The notes under the pieces: generated by a model
Database searches by the model: none
Seen by the model: only the letters and a program-made list of their open reading frames with translations
Told to the model about the DNA's origin: nothing
From: JACCZX01 sp963824935
GTDB taxonomy: Bacteria; Pseudomonadota; Gammaproteobacteria; Burkholderiales; Burkholderiaceae_F
DNA: 64,000 bases
Direction of reading: 5' to 3'
Assembly: GCA_963824935.1 (NCBI GenBank)
Contig: CAWGRF010000014.1
Span: 1-64,000, forward strand
Position numbers and translations under genes: made by a program
Shown here: piece after piece, positions 1 through 8,637 of the stretch
Numbering within the stretch: the first letter of the stretch is position 1
Layout of the letters: each line of letters starts with the position of its first letter

Positions 1-47
1 GGATGGTGCAAGGGGACAAGTTGTGAACGGTGGAATGCGTCCGACCC

Positions 48-1109
48 TCAGCTCCTGAGCGCCTGCGCCGCGCGTCGCACAAACTCTGCCGAATGCGCTC
101 CGTCGAGCCAGCGTGCAACGACCACCGCTTCGTTGTCCGGATCGATCCACACCATATGGCCACCGGCACCGAACATGAAGCAGCTCGAGCGCGAAGCGTC
201 TGCGAACAGGCGCCCGTCGCGATTGAGCCATGTTAGCCAGCCGTAAAACGGTGCCACCACGCAGGGTGCGTGCATGCGCTGCACCCATTCGCGCGGAATG
301 ACCTGCCGGCCCTGGTGCACGCCGCCGTCCAGCATCAGCTGGCCGATGCGCGCCTGGTCGCGCGCGCTGATCTTCACGCCACCGCCCCAATGCGTGCCGC
401 CGGGAACCGACTGTATGCGCTGGCCGTCGATCGCAACCCAGGCGTCGTCGTAGCCCTCCCAGCGGAAATCGCGGCCGCCGCCGATCGGCTGCAACACGCT
501 TTCGAGGAACACTTCCGGCAGCGGCCGCTTGAAGAGGTGAAGCAGCGCCAACGAGAGCTGGTTGATGCGCACGTCGTTGTATTCCCAGTAGCTGCCCGGC
601 TCGCGCAGCGGGCGAAGCTCGCCTTTCTCGCCCGCGGGTGGCTTGGGGTCGTGCGACACGCGCCGGTAGTGCTCCACCTGGTCGGGCATGCCAAAACATT
701 CGCCCTGCCATTCGCTGGTCTGCGTGAGGAGGTGCTCCCAAGTGATCACGCGGTTGTGCGCTGAATCGAAGCCGATGCCAGCCAGCCGCTCGCTCACGCG
801 CTCGCCCGGTTCGAGCATTCCGCGCGAATACGCAACGCCAGCGAGCAGCGCGAGGTAAGTCTTGGCGACGCTGAACGTCTGGTCGGCGCGATCGGGTTCG
901 CCCCAGGCGGCGACTTCCTCACCGCGCACACGGATGACGCCGGAGACGCCGCCGCGCGGATGCACCGGGCCGCGCAGCCTGTTGAACGGCGGCGGGTCAT
1001 CGTGGTGGACGCCCCAATGCGCAACGTCAGTTGTCGGATCATGGGGCCACGGAATCTCGTGCGACTGCGCAAAGGTGACTGCGTCGTTGAGCTGCTCCGT
1101 GAAAGTCAT
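48..1109 (-). CDS. Serine hydrolase, class C beta-lactamase fold
   Basis: The 353-residue protein belongs to the beta-lactamase/penicillin-binding-protein-like serine hydrolases. An SVAK tetrad (Ser80, Lys83) supplies the nucleophile and general base, an EYNDV segment near residue 177 matches the second catalytic motif (Tyr), and a GGGVK stretch near residue 245 lies where the third motif is expected. No signal peptide is evident, so a cytoplasmic esterase or peptidase role is more likely than antibiotic resistance. The substrate cannot be read from sequence. It stands alone on the minus strand. The ribosome-binding site before the chosen ATG is weak, so the start is moderately sure. Confidence 0.85.
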   Translation of the reverse strand: MTFTEQLNDAVTFAQSHEIPWPHDPTTDVAHWGVHHDDPPPFNRLRGPVHPRGGVSGVIRVRGEEVAAWGEPDRADQTFSVAKTYLALLAGVAYSRGMLEPGERVSERLAGIGFDSAHNRVITWEHLLTQTSEWQGECFGMPDQVEHYRRVSHDPKPPAGEKGELRPLREPGSYWEYNDVRINQLSLALLHLFKRPLPEVFLESVLQPIGGGRDFRWEGYDDAWVAIDGQRIQSVPGGTHWGGGVKISARDQARIGQLMLDGGVHQGRQVIPREWVQRMHAPCVVAPFYGWLTWLNRDGRLFADASRSSCFMFGAGGHMVWIDPDNEAVVVARWLDGAHSAEFVRRAAQALRS

Positions 1110-1165
1110 TTAGCCAGCGTAACCGTCAACCACCGCAATGGCGCTGCTCGGTTCCGGAGTGAATC

Positions 1166-1561
1166 TCACTTTTTTTTGAACTTCCTGACGCATTCGCCGA
1201 TCGGCTCGGAGTACACCTTCGGTTTCCAGTCCCCTCCCGTCTTGACTTCGTAATTCGCGACGATGCGATAGCGCGTGCAGGCTTCGAGGTCGATTTCGAC
1301 GTCCAGAGATGTAGGACGGAAGATGCCCCGCGCGCTCTCAAAGTGCAACGTGACGATGTGCTTGCCGGGCGCGATCGGATCGCTCTTTCGCGGGTTGCGA
1401 GTGCTCTGACCATCCACCTTGCTGATCGCAAGGCGGGCCTCATTGCGCACCTCCGATGCATTACCTGATTCGACGATGGCATAGGGCTGGTCGTACATGC
1501 CCGCAAAGGCGGCGGGGATTGCCAGATTCGCAAGCAGAGCGGCTAAGAAGAGTTTGTGCAC
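1166..1561 (-). CDS. Small exported protein of unknown function
   Basis: About 131 residues. A GTG start at 1561 is preferred over an upstream ATG at 1585 because a GAGGA ribosome-binding site sits just before it and the product then opens with Val-His-Lys-Leu followed by a hydrophobic stretch ending in Ala-Phe-Ala, a good signal peptide. The mature part is rich in beta-prone residues, with a segment that may be a carboxypeptidase-regulatory or bacterial Ig-like fold, two cysteines near the C-terminus that could pair, and a Lys-rich tail. It is likely periplasmic. No family is recognised. Confidence 0.7.
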   Translation of the reverse strand: MHKLFLAALLANLAIPAAFAGMYDQPYAIVESGNASEVRNEARLAISKVDGQSTRNPRKSDPIAPGKHIVTLHFESARGIFRPTSLDVEIDLEACTRYRIVANYEVKTGGDWKPKVYSEPIGECVRKFKKK

Positions 1562-1962
1562 GATGTCCTCACGTATGACGGTCACTTAAGAGCCAGCATC
1601 CCTGCGCGGCGCGAGTCGAATTCAGTTCGCGCCGGCGTTTGTCGTATGTGCTGTGCCTCGACACCGGCTTCAGCTACAAAACGACGTGGGTGTGAGTTTA
1701 TGGCGACCGCTGACTTGCGGGCTGTTGGCAGTGGTGTCCGCATTGGCGTCGATGGCTCGTCGCAGGACCAACCGGCCTGCGCCCTTAGCCGAGCGAACGC
1801 GACGCGAACGTTGCGGCACGTCCCTGCTGGTCGGATCCGGGCACTCGTGTCCGCTCTTGGGCAATCGCGTTTTGCGTTGTTCGATGGCTGCTTCTAGCCG
1901 ATTGCAGCCGATGAATGAGCGCGCTTGCTACTGCTATCAGGATCAGAATTCGATCAGAGCAA
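1562..1962. other. Intergenic stretch, no gene seen
   Basis: About 400 bases between the exported-protein start and the cobA stop. The overlapping reading frames here have no ribosome-binding sites and no recognisable domains. No tRNA, terminator or repeat was recognised. Confidence 0.5.
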
Positions 1963-2730
1963 CTAAGCTGCGCGAGCAGTGACCTGACTCGATGCTGCCG
2001 CGCGTTCGAGCGCGCGGCGCAGCGCCTTGCCGATCAACAGCACTACCGGTCCGCCGGCGATGTCTGGTGATGAGGCAGCCGCTTCAGCAAGTGTTCCGAC
2101 CCATTGCCGTGCATTGGCGCTGCTAACGCTTTCAAGCACTGCAATCGGCGTGGTAGGAGCGCATCCGCTGTCGATCAGCCGCTGCGCAGTCGTAACGATT
2201 TGCCGGCCCGCCATGTAGACCGCCAGCGACGCACCTGCGCGCACGCTGGCTGCCGCCGGCTGCCATGTCGCGTCGTCGTGCTCGTCGCAGACGCACGGCG
2301 TCAAGAATGTCACCGAGCGTGCAACGCCACGCAGCGTCAGCGAAGCCTGCAGCTCGGCAGCGGCGGCGCTGGCTGCGGTGATTCCTGGGACGACTTCGAA
2401 CGCAACTCCGGCAGCGCGCAGCGCCTGCATTTCTTCGTCGAGGCGGCCGAAGATCGACGGATCGCCGCCCTTTAGGCGCACAACGACCTTCATCGTGCGT
2501 GCATAGTCGACCAATGCTTTATTGATGAAGCGCTGCTCGGTTGATGGGCTGTGAGCACGCTTGCCGACCGCGATCAAGCGCGCTTGGCTTGCGAGCGCGA
2601 GCACCGTCTGATCGACCAACGCATCGTGCAGTACAACATCCGCGCGGGCAAGCAGTTGCGCCGCGCGCACGGTCAGCAAATCAGCAGCGCCCGGGCCGGC
2701 GCCCACGAAATAGACGCGCGCGTTGCTCAT
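1963..2730 (-). CDS. cobA: Uroporphyrinogen-III C-methyltransferase (siroheme/corrin branch)
   Basis: The 255-residue protein carries the tetrapyrrole methylase signatures: VGAGPGAADLLT near the N-terminus for S-adenosylmethionine binding, VRLKGGDPSIFGR around residue 85, and a PGITAASAAAA segment. It methylates uroporphyrinogen III twice to precorrin-2, the first step to siroheme, the cofactor of the sulfite reductase encoded at the head of the same minus-strand cluster. The ATG at 2730 overlaps the TGA of the preceding cysH remnant, indicating translational coupling. The reading frame stays open upstream to 2961, but that stretch is Arg-rich shadow sequence from cysH. It is a stand-alone SUMT without the CysG oxidase/chelatase half. 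Confidence 0.93.
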   Translation of the reverse strand: MSNARVYFVGAGPGAADLLTVRAAQLLARADVVLHDALVDQTVLALASQARLIAVGKRAHSPSTEQRFINKALVDYARTMKVVVRLKGGDPSIFGRLDEEMQALRAAGVAFEVVPGITAASAAAAELQASLTLRGVARSVTFLTPCVCDEHDDATWQPAAASVRAGASLAVYMAGRQIVTTAQRLIDSGCAPTTPIAVLESVSSANARQWVGTLAEAAASSPDIAGGPVVLLIGKALRRALERAAASSQVTARAA

Positions 2731-3333
2731 TGTGTTGCTGCTCCGCGCAGCATGCCGGCGCCGACCGTCTGGTGAGTTGCCGCATCGCGCGCGTGCAATG
2801 CATTGACTGGCACGTCGTTGTCGCGCACGTACCGCCACAGCTCTTCGTCGCTCCACTGCGCGAGCGGATTGAATTTGGCGATGCCGTGTGCGGCGTCGAA
2901 TTCCTCGAGTGCGAGAGCGGTGCGCTCGGGTCCGTGTGCGCGCCGCTGTCCGGTCAGCCATGCATCGCGCCCGGCAAGTGCGCGCTGCAGCGGCTCAACC
3001 TTGCGGATATCGCAGAGCGTGGCGCAGTTCGACGCTTTCGTAGAACGCGTTCAATCCGTGCCGCTCGACGTAGTCGCGAACCGCGTCCCCGTTCGGACGC
3101 ACGACTTCGATCTCGATTCCATAGCGGCTTTCCGCGCGCTCTAGCAGATCGAGCGTTTCCGCATGCAATCGGCCGGTGTCGATCACGAACACATCGATCG
3201 CACGGCCGGTGGCGGCGATTGCATCGGTGATCACCATGTCTTCGGCCGACAAGCTGGACGCCAGAGCAGCGTTCGGAAAACGCCGCGCGATATCGCGCAA
3301 ACGTCTGAACAGATTCGCAGGCAAGTGGCTCAT
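2727..3333 (-). pseudogene. cysH: Phosphoadenosine phosphosulfate reductase, frameshifted and C-terminally truncated
   Basis: The first 100 or so residues match CysH: SLSAEDMVITDAIA is the PAPS-binding region and VFVIDTGRLHAETLDL follows. Near 3015 the frame breaks at ELRHA; after a one-base shift it continues as DIRKVEPLQRALAGRDAW, then GIAKFNPLAQWSDEELW and VPVNALHARD. It then diverges and stops at 2727 without the usual C-terminal catalytic segment ending in ECGLH and without the CxxC pair. None of the three frames recovers these. So besides a possible sequencing indel there is a real loss of about 40-60 codons. In related bacteria cysD and cysN usually follow; here cobA begins at once. 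Confidence 0.8.
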
Positions 3334-3896
3334 TCGATCTCGGCAGCTGACGGGGTTAACTGAGATGCATCCGGCCGCGCATGCCGCCGAAACGCCGGCA
3401 GCGGCTGATCAACCGCGCCTTGATAAACCTCGGAGAACGTGCGTAGCGCCTTGACGGCCCTGTCACGATCCTGATCAGCACGCAACACGAACGAAGAAAA
3501 GCCGACGCGGCGCAGGAAAAACAATTGATCGATCAGCACATCGCCGATCGCACGCAGATCGCCGCGGTAGCGATAACGGCTGCGCAGCAGTGCTGCAGTC
3601 GAGTAGCCGCGCCCGTCGTTGAATACGGGAAAGTCGATTGCGATCAGCGGCACGGCGTCCAAATGCGGCAGCAGCGCGATCGGATCGTCGGTCGGCGCCA
3701 GCCACACGCCATGCGCAACCGATTGCGGTTGCTCCAGGTACAACGCCAGCGGCAGCAGTACCGCTTCTGCGTCCGAGGGCTCATCGGCCGCGGACAAGCC
3801 CGGGTCGTGTTCGATCGGGCTGCGCAACACGCGCCACTCATCGGCTGTCCAGATGCCGTCGCGCGTCAGCACGATCGCGTGCGCTTGAGTACTCAT
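3330..3896 (-). CDS. DUF934 protein of the sulfite reduction cluster
   Basis: The 188-residue protein matches the DUF934 family, found almost only next to cysI and cysH in proteobacteria and presumed to help assimilatory sulfite reduction; its biochemical role is not established. Visible hallmarks are a central DFPVFNDGRGYSTAALLR segment and RYRGDLRAIGDVLIDQLFFL, followed by a conserved FVLR stretch. The ATG at 3896 overlaps the end of cysI by four bases (ATGA), and its own stop overlaps the cysH start, so the genes are translationally coupled. It is cytoplasmic, with no signal or membrane segment. Confidence 0.88.
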   Translation of the reverse strand: MSTQAHAIVLTRDGIWTADEWRVLRSPIEHDPGLSAADEPSDAEAVLLPLALYLEQPQSVAHGVWLAPTDDPIALLPHLDAVPLIAIDFPVFNDGRGYSTAALLRSRYRYRGDLRAIGDVLIDQLFFLRRVGFSSFVLRADQDRDRAVKALRTFSEVYQGAVDQPLPAFRRHARPDASQLTPSAAEIE

Positions 3897-5594
3897 CCGG
3901 ACTCCTGCAGCTCGGCGCGCTCGTGGGCGTAGGTGCCGTCGCGATACACGCTTTCCTTGAACGGCGTCGGTCCGACTCGCGCCACGGTGTCGACGAATCG
4001 CTCGCCGTCGTCGCGCAGCGCCACGTAGGTGTCGATCAAACGCTCGATCACATCGGGCATCTGCTCGGCCTTGAACGACGGGCCGATGATCTTGCCGATC
4101 GCAACTCGTCCGGTGCCAGCTGACGATCCGTCGGCGCCGCCGAGTGAGACCTGGTACCACTCCTCGCTGTCCTTGTCGACGCCCAGGATTCCGATGTGGC
4201 CTACGTGATGGTGCCCGCACGAATTAATGCACCCTGAGATGTTGATGTTGATCTCGCCGAGGTCGTGCACGTAATCGAGGTCGTCGAAGCGGCGCTGAAT
4301 GCTTTCAGCAATCGGGATCGATTTCGCGTTGGCGAGCGAGCAGAAATCTCCGCCGGGGCACGCGATGATGTCGGTCAGCAAGCCGGCGTTCGGTGTTGCC
4401 AGGCCGGCGGCCTTGGCTTCGAGCCACAACGCGTGCAACCGATCGACGCGCACGTCGGGCAAAATCAAGTGCTGTTCGTGCGATACGCGAATCTCGCCGA
4501 AGCCAAAACGCTCGGCCCAGTCGGCGACACGGTCTAGCTGGTCCGCTGTTGCATCACCGGGTGCGACTCCGGTCCGTTTCAGTGACAACACCACCGAGCG
4601 GTACCCGAGCACTTTGTGCGGCTTCACATTGCGCTCGACCCAGCGCCAGAATGCCCGATCGGTCTGCGAAGAGCCAAGCGTATAGGTCGGCTCGCCCTCG
4701 TACGCGGGCGGCTCGAAGTAGCTCAGCACGCGCTTGAGCTCGGCCTCGGTCACCGTCGACGGTCCGTCCGCAAACGGCGCGAAGTCTTCCTCGACCTGCC
4801 GTGCGAACTCCTCGATGCCGAGCGTGCGCACCAGAATCTTGATGCGCGCCTTGTTAAGGTTGTCGCGCCGGCCGTGACGGTTATAGACGCGCAGGATCGA
4901 TTCGATGTACGTCAGATACTGCCGCCACGGCAGAAATTCGCGAATCACCGTGCCGATGACCGGCGTGCGTCCCATGCCGCCGCCGACCAGTACACGAAAG
5001 CCGAGCGCGCCGTCCGGTGCGCGTGTGCAAATGTAATCCGATGTCGTGAAACGAAACCGCCGCGCGGTCCTCGCGCGCACCGTTAACGGCGATCTTGAAT
5101 TTGCGCGGCAGCCACGTGAACTCCGGGTGGAACGACGACCATTGGCGCAGGATTTCGCAGAACGCGCGCGGATCGATCAGTTCATCGGCCGCGACACCGG
5201 CGAACTCGTCGGTGGTGATGTTGCGGACCGCGTTGCCGCTGGTCTGAATCGCATGCATCTCGACCGCGGCGAGTTCTTCAAGAATGTCGGGCGAGTCCTC
5301 GATCCGGATCCAATTGAACTGGATGTTCTGCCGAGTGGTGAAGTGCCCGTAACCGCGGTCATATCGGCGCGCGATATGCGCCAGCGTGCGCATTTGCTTC
5401 GCGGACAGCACGCCGTACGGGATCGCAATGCGCAACATCGGCGCGTGCCGCTGCACGTACAAGCCGTTGCGCAGACGCAGCGGCTTGAACTCGTCTTCGG
5501 ACAACTGCCCGCTTAAAAAGCGGCGGGTCTGGTCACGGTACTCGGCCACGCGCTCGGTCACGAGCGTGCGGTCGATGGCGTCGTAGCGGTACAT
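3893..5594 (-). CDS. cysI: Sulfite reductase hemoprotein (siroheme/4Fe-4S), one frameshift
   Basis: This gene encodes the siroheme-4Fe4S subunit that reduces sulfite to sulfide with six electrons. The N-terminal 190 codons include the siroheme/substrate motif FTTRQNIQFNW. The rest lies in another frame after about 5040 and holds CPGGDFC and SGCINSCGHHHVGHIG, the four cysteines that bind the cubane and siroheme. The break is just after SFHDIGL; one extra base explains it, so the intact product would be about 566 residues, normal for the family. It heads the minus-strand cluster cysI-DUF934-cysH-cobA. No flavoprotein partner cysJ is present, as is common in betaproteobacteria. Confidence 0.9.
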
Positions 5595-5668
5595 CGCACA
5601 AAGCTGTTGATGGTGGCCGCAAAATTTAGCCGTCTCGCTCGCACAACAAACGACGAAAGCACGCTTTG

Positions 5669-5689
5669 CTTATCGCACTGCGCGATAAG
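5669..5689. promoter_or_regulatory. Candidate operator between cysI and the rhodanese gene
   Basis: A perfect 8-bp inverted repeat, CTTATCGC-ACTGC-GCGATAAG, lies in the divergent intergenic region 75 bases before cysI and 77 before the rhodanese start. Its size and position suit a dimeric regulator. No regulator is assigned. Confidence 0.45.
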
Positions 5690-5765
5690 ACATATTCCAT
5701 GCGTCGCATTTGCTTTGAACGATTTCTTCCTTGGCCGCGCTGGCAGCACTCGACAATGCCTGTCC

Positions 5766-6272
5766 ATGGACATGCAAGAAGTGAACGAGATCATCGACGA
5801 GCTGGCGCTGACAGACGACGACGATGCGACGAGCGGCGAGCGCATTCTGGACGTGGCTCGTACGCGTTATGAGGCGACCGACGGCGCGTACGCCGGCGCG
5901 GTGACGCCGCCGGAAGCCTGGCAGTTGTATAGAACCGGGCGCGCACGCCTGGTCGACGTGCGTACTGCGCCTGAAGTTCGGTACGTCGGACGCGTGCCCG
6001 ACGCCTTGCATGTCGAATGGCACGGCACCGACGCCGACCAGGTGGAGCGGTTTGTCCAGGACCTGAAACGCGTCGTGCAACCGGAAGAGACGGTGCTGCT
6101 GTTATGCCGCAGCGGCGTGCGCTCGCACCATGCGGCGCACTTCGCGCACAAGGCCGGCTACGTAAACGCCTACAACGTGCTCGAGGGCTTTGAAGGGCAA
6201 CGCAATCACGTGCATCAACGCGGCTTTGTCGACGGCTGGCGTTCCCATGGCCTGCCGTGGATTCAGGACTGA
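5766..6272 (+). CDS. Rhodanese-like sulfurtransferase
   Basis: The 168-residue protein has a single rhodanese domain. An acidic N-terminal helix (residues 1-35) precedes a VTPPEAWQLYRTGRARLVDVRT segment typical of the fold, and the active-site loop is CRSGVRS with catalytic Cys114. A GFEGQRN segment lies downstream. Such proteins move sulfane sulfur between thiols or cyanide. The ATG at 5766 is preferred to upstream in-frame starts because the family begins about here. It is transcribed away from cysI, which suggests a shared control of sulfur metabolism. Its physiological substrate is unknown. Confidence 0.88.
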   Translation: MDMQEVNEIIDELALTDDDDATSGERILDVARTRYEATDGAYAGAVTPPEAWQLYRTGRARLVDVRTAPEVRYVGRVPDALHVEWHGTDADQVERFVQDLKRVVQPEETVLLLCRSGVRSHHAAHFAHKAGYVNAYNVLEGFEGQRNHVHQRGFVDGWRSHGLPWIQD

Positions 6273-6285
6273 GCCTCTAGAGCTC

Positions 6286-6395
6286 ATCTCAAAGCTACTG
6301 CGCGTCCCGAGCCGCGGCCGAAGGTAGCAGCTGTACCTCGCGTACAGGTCTACTCCTCGGCTGCGGCTCGGGCCCCGCTCGCGACGCTTTCAGAT
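6286..6395. repeat. 110-bp nested palindrome (cruciform or structured RNA)
   Basis: Three nested inverted repeats share one centre near 6340. The outer arms are ATCTCAAAGC (6286) and GCTTTCAGAT (6386), with one mismatch. The middle arms start CCCGAGCCGC (6306) and end GCGGCTCGGG (6372), extending about 22 bp with a few mismatches. The core is CTGTAC-CTCGC-GTACAG (6331-6347). No T-run follows, so it is not a classical terminator. It fills the gap between the rhodanese gene and suyA and could be a dispersed palindromic repeat or a structured untranslated RNA. Confidence 0.7.
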
Positions 6396-6424
6396 AGGTT
6401 CGAATCTCATCGCAACTCCGGCCG

Positions 6425-6444
6425 CGCTACGATTCAGCGTAGCG
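6425..6444 (+). promoter_or_regulatory. Candidate operator upstream of suyA
   Basis: CGCTAC-N8-GTAGCG is a perfect inverted repeat ending 17 bases before the suyA start and just ahead of its CAGGAG ribosome-binding site. It could be the binding site of an operon-specific repressor, which is not encoded nearby. Confidence 0.35.
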
Positions 6445-6461
6445 AAGCGCCAGGAGAAGCA

Positions 6462-6743
6462 ATGATTCATTTTGTCGTTCACGACGAACACGATTCGGTC
6501 GGTGTCGTGGTGGTCGAAGGCGTGCGCGCCGGAGACGAACTCACGGGCTGGATCATGGACCAGGACAAGACTCTTCACACCAAGGTCCTAAACGACGTGC
6601 CGATCGGCCACAAGATCGCGATCCGCGATCTAAAGAATGCCGACACCGTGATCAAGTACGGCACCGATATCGGCCGCACGATCGCGCCGATAAAGCTCGG
6701 CGAACATCTGCACGTGCATAACGTCAAGACCAAGCGGTGGTGA
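6462..6743 (+). CDS. suyA: (R)-sulfolactate sulfo-lyase, small (alpha) subunit
   Basis: The 93-residue protein is a SAF-domain small subunit of the UxaA hydrolase family. The VGVVVVEGVRAGDELTGWIM start, the DVPIGHKIAI centre and the HVHNVKTKRW end fit SuyA better than the altronate dehydratase small subunit. With SuyB it would cleave the C-S bond of (R)-3-sulfolactate to pyruvate and sulfite in the cytoplasm. The CAGGAG ribosome-binding site lies six bases before the ATG. It starts a packed operon of eleven genes. The family call is firm; the substrate call rests on remembered similarity and on the SlcC/ComC genes downstream. Confidence 0.85.
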   Translation: MIHFVVHDEHDSVGVVVVEGVRAGDELTGWIMDQDKTLHTKVLNDVPIGHKIAIRDLKNADTVIKYGTDIGRTIAPIKLGEHLHVHNVKTKRW

Positions 6744-6747
6744 TGCG

Positions 6748-7923
6748 ATGAAACAGAATGGAATGAATCAAACCTTCATGGGTTACCGCCGCGAAAACGG
6801 CAGGGTCGGCGTGCGCAATCACGTCATCATCCTGCCGGTCGACGATTTGTCGAACGCAGCGTCGGTGGCAGTGGCCAACAACATCAAGGGCGCGATGGCG
6901 TTGCCGCACCCATACGGCAGGTTGCAATTCGGCGCCGACCTCGATCTGCACTTTCGTACGCTGATCGGCACCGGCAGCAATCCGAATGTTGCCGCTGTCG
7001 TCGTGATCGGCATCGAAGATCAATGGACGCAGAAGATCGTCGAAGGCATCGGCGCGACCGGCAAGCCGGTGACCGGCTTCGGCATCGAGCAGCACGGCGA
7101 TCATGAGACGATCATGCGTGCGTCGAAAGTGGCGCGCGATTACGTGCAGTGGGCGAGCGAGCTCGAGCGCGAGGAATGCCCGATCGACACGCTGTGGGTG
7201 TCGACCAAGTGCGGCGAGTCGGACACCACGTCGGGGTGCGGCGCCAATCCGACCGTGGGTAACGCATTCGACAAGCTCTACCCGCTCGGCACCACGCTCG
7301 TGTTCGGTGAGACGACCGAGCTGACCGGCGGCGAACACCTCGTGGCAGAGCGCTGCCGTACGCCGGAAGTGCGCGAGAAATTTATGCAGTACTTCAACCG
7401 GTACCAGGCGGTGATCGACCGACACAAGACCAGTGATTTGTCGGATTCGCAGCCGACCAAGGGCAATATTCTCGGCGGCCTGACGACGATCGAAGAGAAA
7501 GCGCTGGGCAACATTCAGAAGATCGGCCGCAAGTGCCTGATCGACGGCGTGCTCGACAAGGCCGAGGCGCCAACCGGCCCGGGACTATGGTTCATGGATT
7601 CGTCGTCGGCCGCAGCCGAGATGGTGACGCTGTGCGCGGCGGCGGGTTACACGGTTCACTTCTTTCCGACCGGGCAGGGCAACGTGATCGGCAATCCGAT
7701 CCTGCCGGTGATCAAGCTGTGCGCGAATCCGCGCACGGTGCGCACGATGAGCGAGCATATCGACGTCGATGTCTCAGGTCTGCTGCGACGTGAGATGTCA
7801 CCCGACGAAGCCGGTGATGCACTGCTCGACATGATGTTTCGCACCGCCAATGGACGGTTGACAGCGGCGGAAGCGCTCGGCCATCGCGAGTTCGTGCTGA
7901 CGCGTTTGTACGAAAGCGCTTGA
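6748..7923 (+). CDS. suyB: (R)-sulfolactate sulfo-lyase, large (beta) subunit
   Basis: The 391-residue protein matches the large subunit of the UxaA family. FMGYRRENGRVGVRNHVIIL begins it, and STKCGESDTTSGCGANPTVG carries cysteines likely to bind a metal. FGETTELTGGEHL and HFFPTGQGNVIGNPILPV are further conserved stretches. Length and motifs fit SuyB (about 390 residues) rather than altronate dehydratase, whose large part is usually longer. It is separated from suyA by four bases. Together they would release sulfite from sulfolactate. An alternative is another hydroxyacid dehydratase or lyase acting on a sulfonated dicarboxylate. Confidence 0.86.
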   Translation: MKQNGMNQTFMGYRRENGRVGVRNHVIILPVDDLSNAASVAVANNIKGAMALPHPYGRLQFGADLDLHFRTLIGTGSNPNVAAVVVIGIEDQWTQKIVEGIGATGKPVTGFGIEQHGDHETIMRASKVARDYVQWASELEREECPIDTLWVSTKCGESDTTSGCGANPTVGNAFDKLYPLGTTLVFGETTELTGGEHLVAERCRTPEVREKFMQYFNRYQAVIDRHKTSDLSDSQPTKGNILGGLTTIEEKALGNIQKIGRKCLIDGVLDKAEAPTGPGLWFMDSSSAAAEMVTLCAAAGYTVHFFPTGQGNVIGNPILPVIKLCANPRTVRTMSEHIDVDVSGLLRREMSPDEAGDALLDMMFRTANGRLTAAEALGHREFVLTRLYESA

Positions 7924-8636
7924 TGCAAGCGTTGCAGGTCTCGGTGTGGCGCGGCACGGATGAAGGTCACTATGTCGATTACGAAGTGCCGCGCCAGACC
8001 AGCCAGACCGTGCTCGACGTCGTCACCTACATTCAGCGCAAGCTCGATTCGACCCTGGCCTATCGCTATGCATGCCGAGTCGGCATGTGCGGCTCGTGCG
8101 CGATGACGGTCAATGGCGTGGCGCGCTGGACGTGCCGCACGCATGTCAGCGCGGTGGCGAACGACGATCGCGTCGAAATCGCGCCGCTGGCCAATCTTCC
8201 GGTCGTGCGCGATCTGGTGACCGATATGCGCGAGTTCTTCAACAAATGGAGCCGCGCCAAGGGCTACTACCAGAGCACGCGTACGCGGCACGATGACTTC
8301 GCTGTGGTAAAGCCGCAGAGCAAGCAGGCGCAAGCGCTGCAAGCGGGGATCGAATGCATCGGCTGCGGGGTGTGCTACGCGTCGTGCGACGTCGTGAGCT
8401 GGCGCGCCGACTACCTCGGGCCGGCGGCGTTGAATCGTGCGTGGACATTGATCAACGACGTGCGCGACGGCGCACGCTCCGAGCGTCTGCGCGCGGTCGC
8501 GGGCGATGCCGGCTGCCATAGCTGCCATACGCACATGAGCTGTACCGAGCGCTGCCCGAAACATATTTCGCCGACGGCGTCGATCGCGGGGCTGAAGCGA
8601 GCCACCGCCGTCGCGGCATGGAAGGGCGAGCTCTAG
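7923..8636 (+). CDS. Succinate dehydrogenase/fumarate reductase-like iron-sulfur subunit
   Basis: The 237-residue protein holds the three cluster sites of the SdhB/FrdB family: a 2Fe-2S site (Cys51, Cys56, Cys59, Cys71 in CRVGMCGSC...C), a 4Fe-4S site (CIGCGVCYASC, Cys145-155) and a third set at Cys198, Cys201, Cys207 and Cys211. It would pass electrons from the flavoprotein at 11863 to the membrane anchors that follow. The ATG at 7923 overlaps the suyB stop (TGATG). Being part of the sulfonate operon, and not of a standard sdhCDAB operon, suggests a specialised dehydrogenase whose substrate may not be succinate. Confidence 0.88.
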   Translation: MQALQVSVWRGTDEGHYVDYEVPRQTSQTVLDVVTYIQRKLDSTLAYRYACRVGMCGSCAMTVNGVARWTCRTHVSAVANDDRVEIAPLANLPVVRDLVTDMREFFNKWSRAKGYYQSTRTRHDDFAVVKPQSKQAQALQAGIECIGCGVCYASCDVVSWRADYLGPAALNRAWTLINDVRDGARSERLRAVAGDAGCHSCHTHMSCTERCPKHISPTASIAGLKRATAVAAWKGEL

Positions 8637-8637
8637 G

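Noticed and set aside
48..1109. Antibiotic-resistance beta-lactamase call for the first gene
   Set aside because: Catalytic motifs fit the fold, but no export signal and no resistance context; most such proteins are esterases or peptidases.
2731..2961. Longer N-terminus of the uroporphyrinogen methyltransferase
   Set aside because: The added 77 residues are Arg-rich shadow of cysH in another frame; the family starts at the ATG at 2730.
6462..7923. Altronate dehydratase (UxaA) reading of the two sulfo-lyase genes
   Set aside because: The family is shared, but sizes, split into two proteins, the KTKRW end of the small subunit and the SlcC/ComC genes downstream favour SuyAB.
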